Shown piece after piece: positions 63,244-64,000 of a DNA stretch of 64,000 nucleotides; within the stretch, counting starts at the first letter, position 1; each line of letters begins with the position of its first letter. Made by a program: the position numbers and the translations under genes. The stretch spans positions 62,001 through 126,000 of the forward strand of contig JADKCL010000015.1 of the NCBI GenBank assembly GCA_016718825.1, given 5' to 3'. Below the pieces are notes generated by a model. The model saw only the letters and a program-made list of their open reading frames with translations, ran no database searches and had not been told where the DNA came from. This DNA comes from Bacteroidota bacterium (GTDB lineage Bacteria > Bacteroidota > Bacteroidia > J057 > JADKCL01).

Positions 63244-64000
63244 TTAGCGCAGAATCATCACGGTTCCGCGTTTCTCCTCGGGGAACTCAATATCCGTGAA
63301 CTTGTAATTGATCGTCCAGAAGAAGGTTCCCTCGGGCAATGGATTCCCATTGAAGTTGCCATCCCACTTGAAGTCCTTGTCATTGCTTTCGAAAAGGAAC
63401 TTGCCCCAACGGTCATAGATCTTGACGGTCAGCGTTTCCATGTTCACATAAGTGACTTGGAAGAAGTCGTTGAGACCATCCCCATTGGGCGAAAACACGT
63501 TTGGAACGAAGATTCTGCCTGGACAATCGTCCCCAACATTCATTACATCTGAAAGTACGCAGCCATTGAACGTGACGGTCACGTAGTAGTCGCCCAATTG
63601 ATTGATCTGAATGACTTGTGCATTGCTACCCGTCGACCAGGTATAGGAATCAAACCCTGCACCAGCGTCCAAGTCGATGACTTCGTCAGGGCAGATGTTC
63701 ACGCTTGGACCAAGCTCGAGCGCAGGTGGCGTCAGCAATACAACTTCTGTGGAGTCCGTGAAGCGGCAACCGTCCACATCCGTTACGGTAACGTAGAAAA
63801 TGCCCCCTGTCGAAGTCAAGTAATATTGATCGACATTGCCTGTTCCCCAGAGATAATCGTCCCATTGCGCGCCTGCGTCAATGAGGAAGGTTTCCCCGGC
63901 ACAGAGTTGCTGCGTCGAAGGCAAGAAATCCAAGTTGCTGATTCCTGCAGCTGTTACGGTCACATCATCACTGGAAACACATCCCCAAGCATCCGTTGCC
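63244..64000 (-). CDS. Surface protein with gliding-motility/T9SS type B sorting domain, 5'-truncated by window edge
   Basis: The frame is open to the window edge (ATDAWGCVSSDDVTVT before the codon at 63963), so the gene begins outside and is probably large. The visible part has repeats of the GxxYxVTVTD-x-x-GC type with Cys (about every 80-90 residues; for example ISTGGIFYVTVTDVDGC-like and LGDYYVTVTFNGC), typical of adhesin-like Bacteroidota proteins. It ends with the type B sorting domain: IFVPNVFSPNGDGLNDFF, VKIYDRWGKFLFES, DFKWDGNFNGNPLPEGTFFW. Such domains direct export by the type IX system and surface attachment. Confidence 0.93.
   Translation of the reverse strand, partial: ATDAWGCVSSDDVTVTAAGISNLDFLPSTQQLCAGETFLIDAGAQWDDYLWGTGNVDQYYLTSTGGIFYVTVTDVDGCRFTDSTEVVLLTPPALELGPSVNICPDEVIDLDAGAGFDSYTWSTGSNAQVIQINQLGDYYVTVTFNGCVLSDVMNVGDDCPGRIFVPNVFSPNGDGLNDFFQVTYVNMETLTVKIYDRWGKFLFESNDKDFKWDGNFNGNPLPEGTFFWTINYKFTDIEFPEEKRGTVMILR

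Noticed and set aside
1..64000. CRISPR arrays, tRNA and rRNA genes
   Set aside because: I saw no regularly spaced direct repeats with unique spacers and no cloverleaf or rRNA-like sequence in the intergenic stretches; the repeats present are hairpins or word tracts.

Overview
The window reads as a chromosomal segment of a Bacteroidota bacterium, most simply a Saprospiria-like or related environmental lineage. Evidence: a PorQ-type protein of the type IX secretion system, a C-terminal gliding-motility/type B sorting domain at the right edge, a fused SecDF, an AraC regulator of the short Bacteroidota type beside a copper ATPase, and scarce Shine-Dalgarno sequences. Base composition is near 50 % GC by eye, except for clearly AT-richer patches at about 42.3-44.8 kb and 47.4-49.5 kb.

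Layout. 0-3.3 kb: the 3' part of a sensor kinase and a secreted propeller-like protein. 3.3-12.5 kb (minus strand): copper ATPase with its likely regulator, a conserved exported protein, an inward-rectifier-type K+ channel, a TPR histidine kinase, a BtpA-family protein and a lactonase-like protein. 12.7-17.6 kb: NUDIX hydrolase, pyrE, a lone nuoC-like gene, an acidic exported protein, then the EVE-pyrR-pyrB operon. 18.2-24 kb: secDF and lon. 24-31.9 kb: a minus-strand glucan operon, glgE - maltokinase - glgB - GH57/DUF3536; trehalose synthase, which would supply maltose, is absent. 32-37.6 kb: an orphan antitoxin, porQ, ppsA, gltA.

37.8-49.4 kb is the accessory part. A SGNH hydrolase gene and a radical-SAM gene face each other across a REP-associated tyrosine transposase (RAYT) gene. 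The RAYT lies between two direct copies of a roughly 180-bp structured repeat: a hairpin, 27-bp inverted repeats around a spacer, and a second hairpin. Each copy forms the 3' end and stop codon of the neighbouring gene. Further right come an AT-rich 827-codon orphan, a group II intron with its reverse transcriptase, an alkB remnant cut at the intron edge, an outer-membrane-protein remnant and an AT-rich protein with an HELGH motif.

49.6-64 kb returns to core-like genes on the minus strand: alpha/beta hydrolase, THUMP-domain rRNA methyltransferase, rluF, an SNF2 helicase overlapping a CdiI-like immunity gene, then a surface-polysaccharide-type set (B12/radical SAM, nucleotidyltransferase, O-antigen ligase, Wzz) and the end of a large surface protein.

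Ten single-base frame shifts in eight recognisable genes (near 12306, 29283, 38124, 51139, 52274, 53761, 53775, 56568, 58943 and 59023) can each be repaired by changing the length of a short homopolymer by one base. They are best treated as probable sequence errors, and the affected genes are listed as whole reconstructed CDSs.
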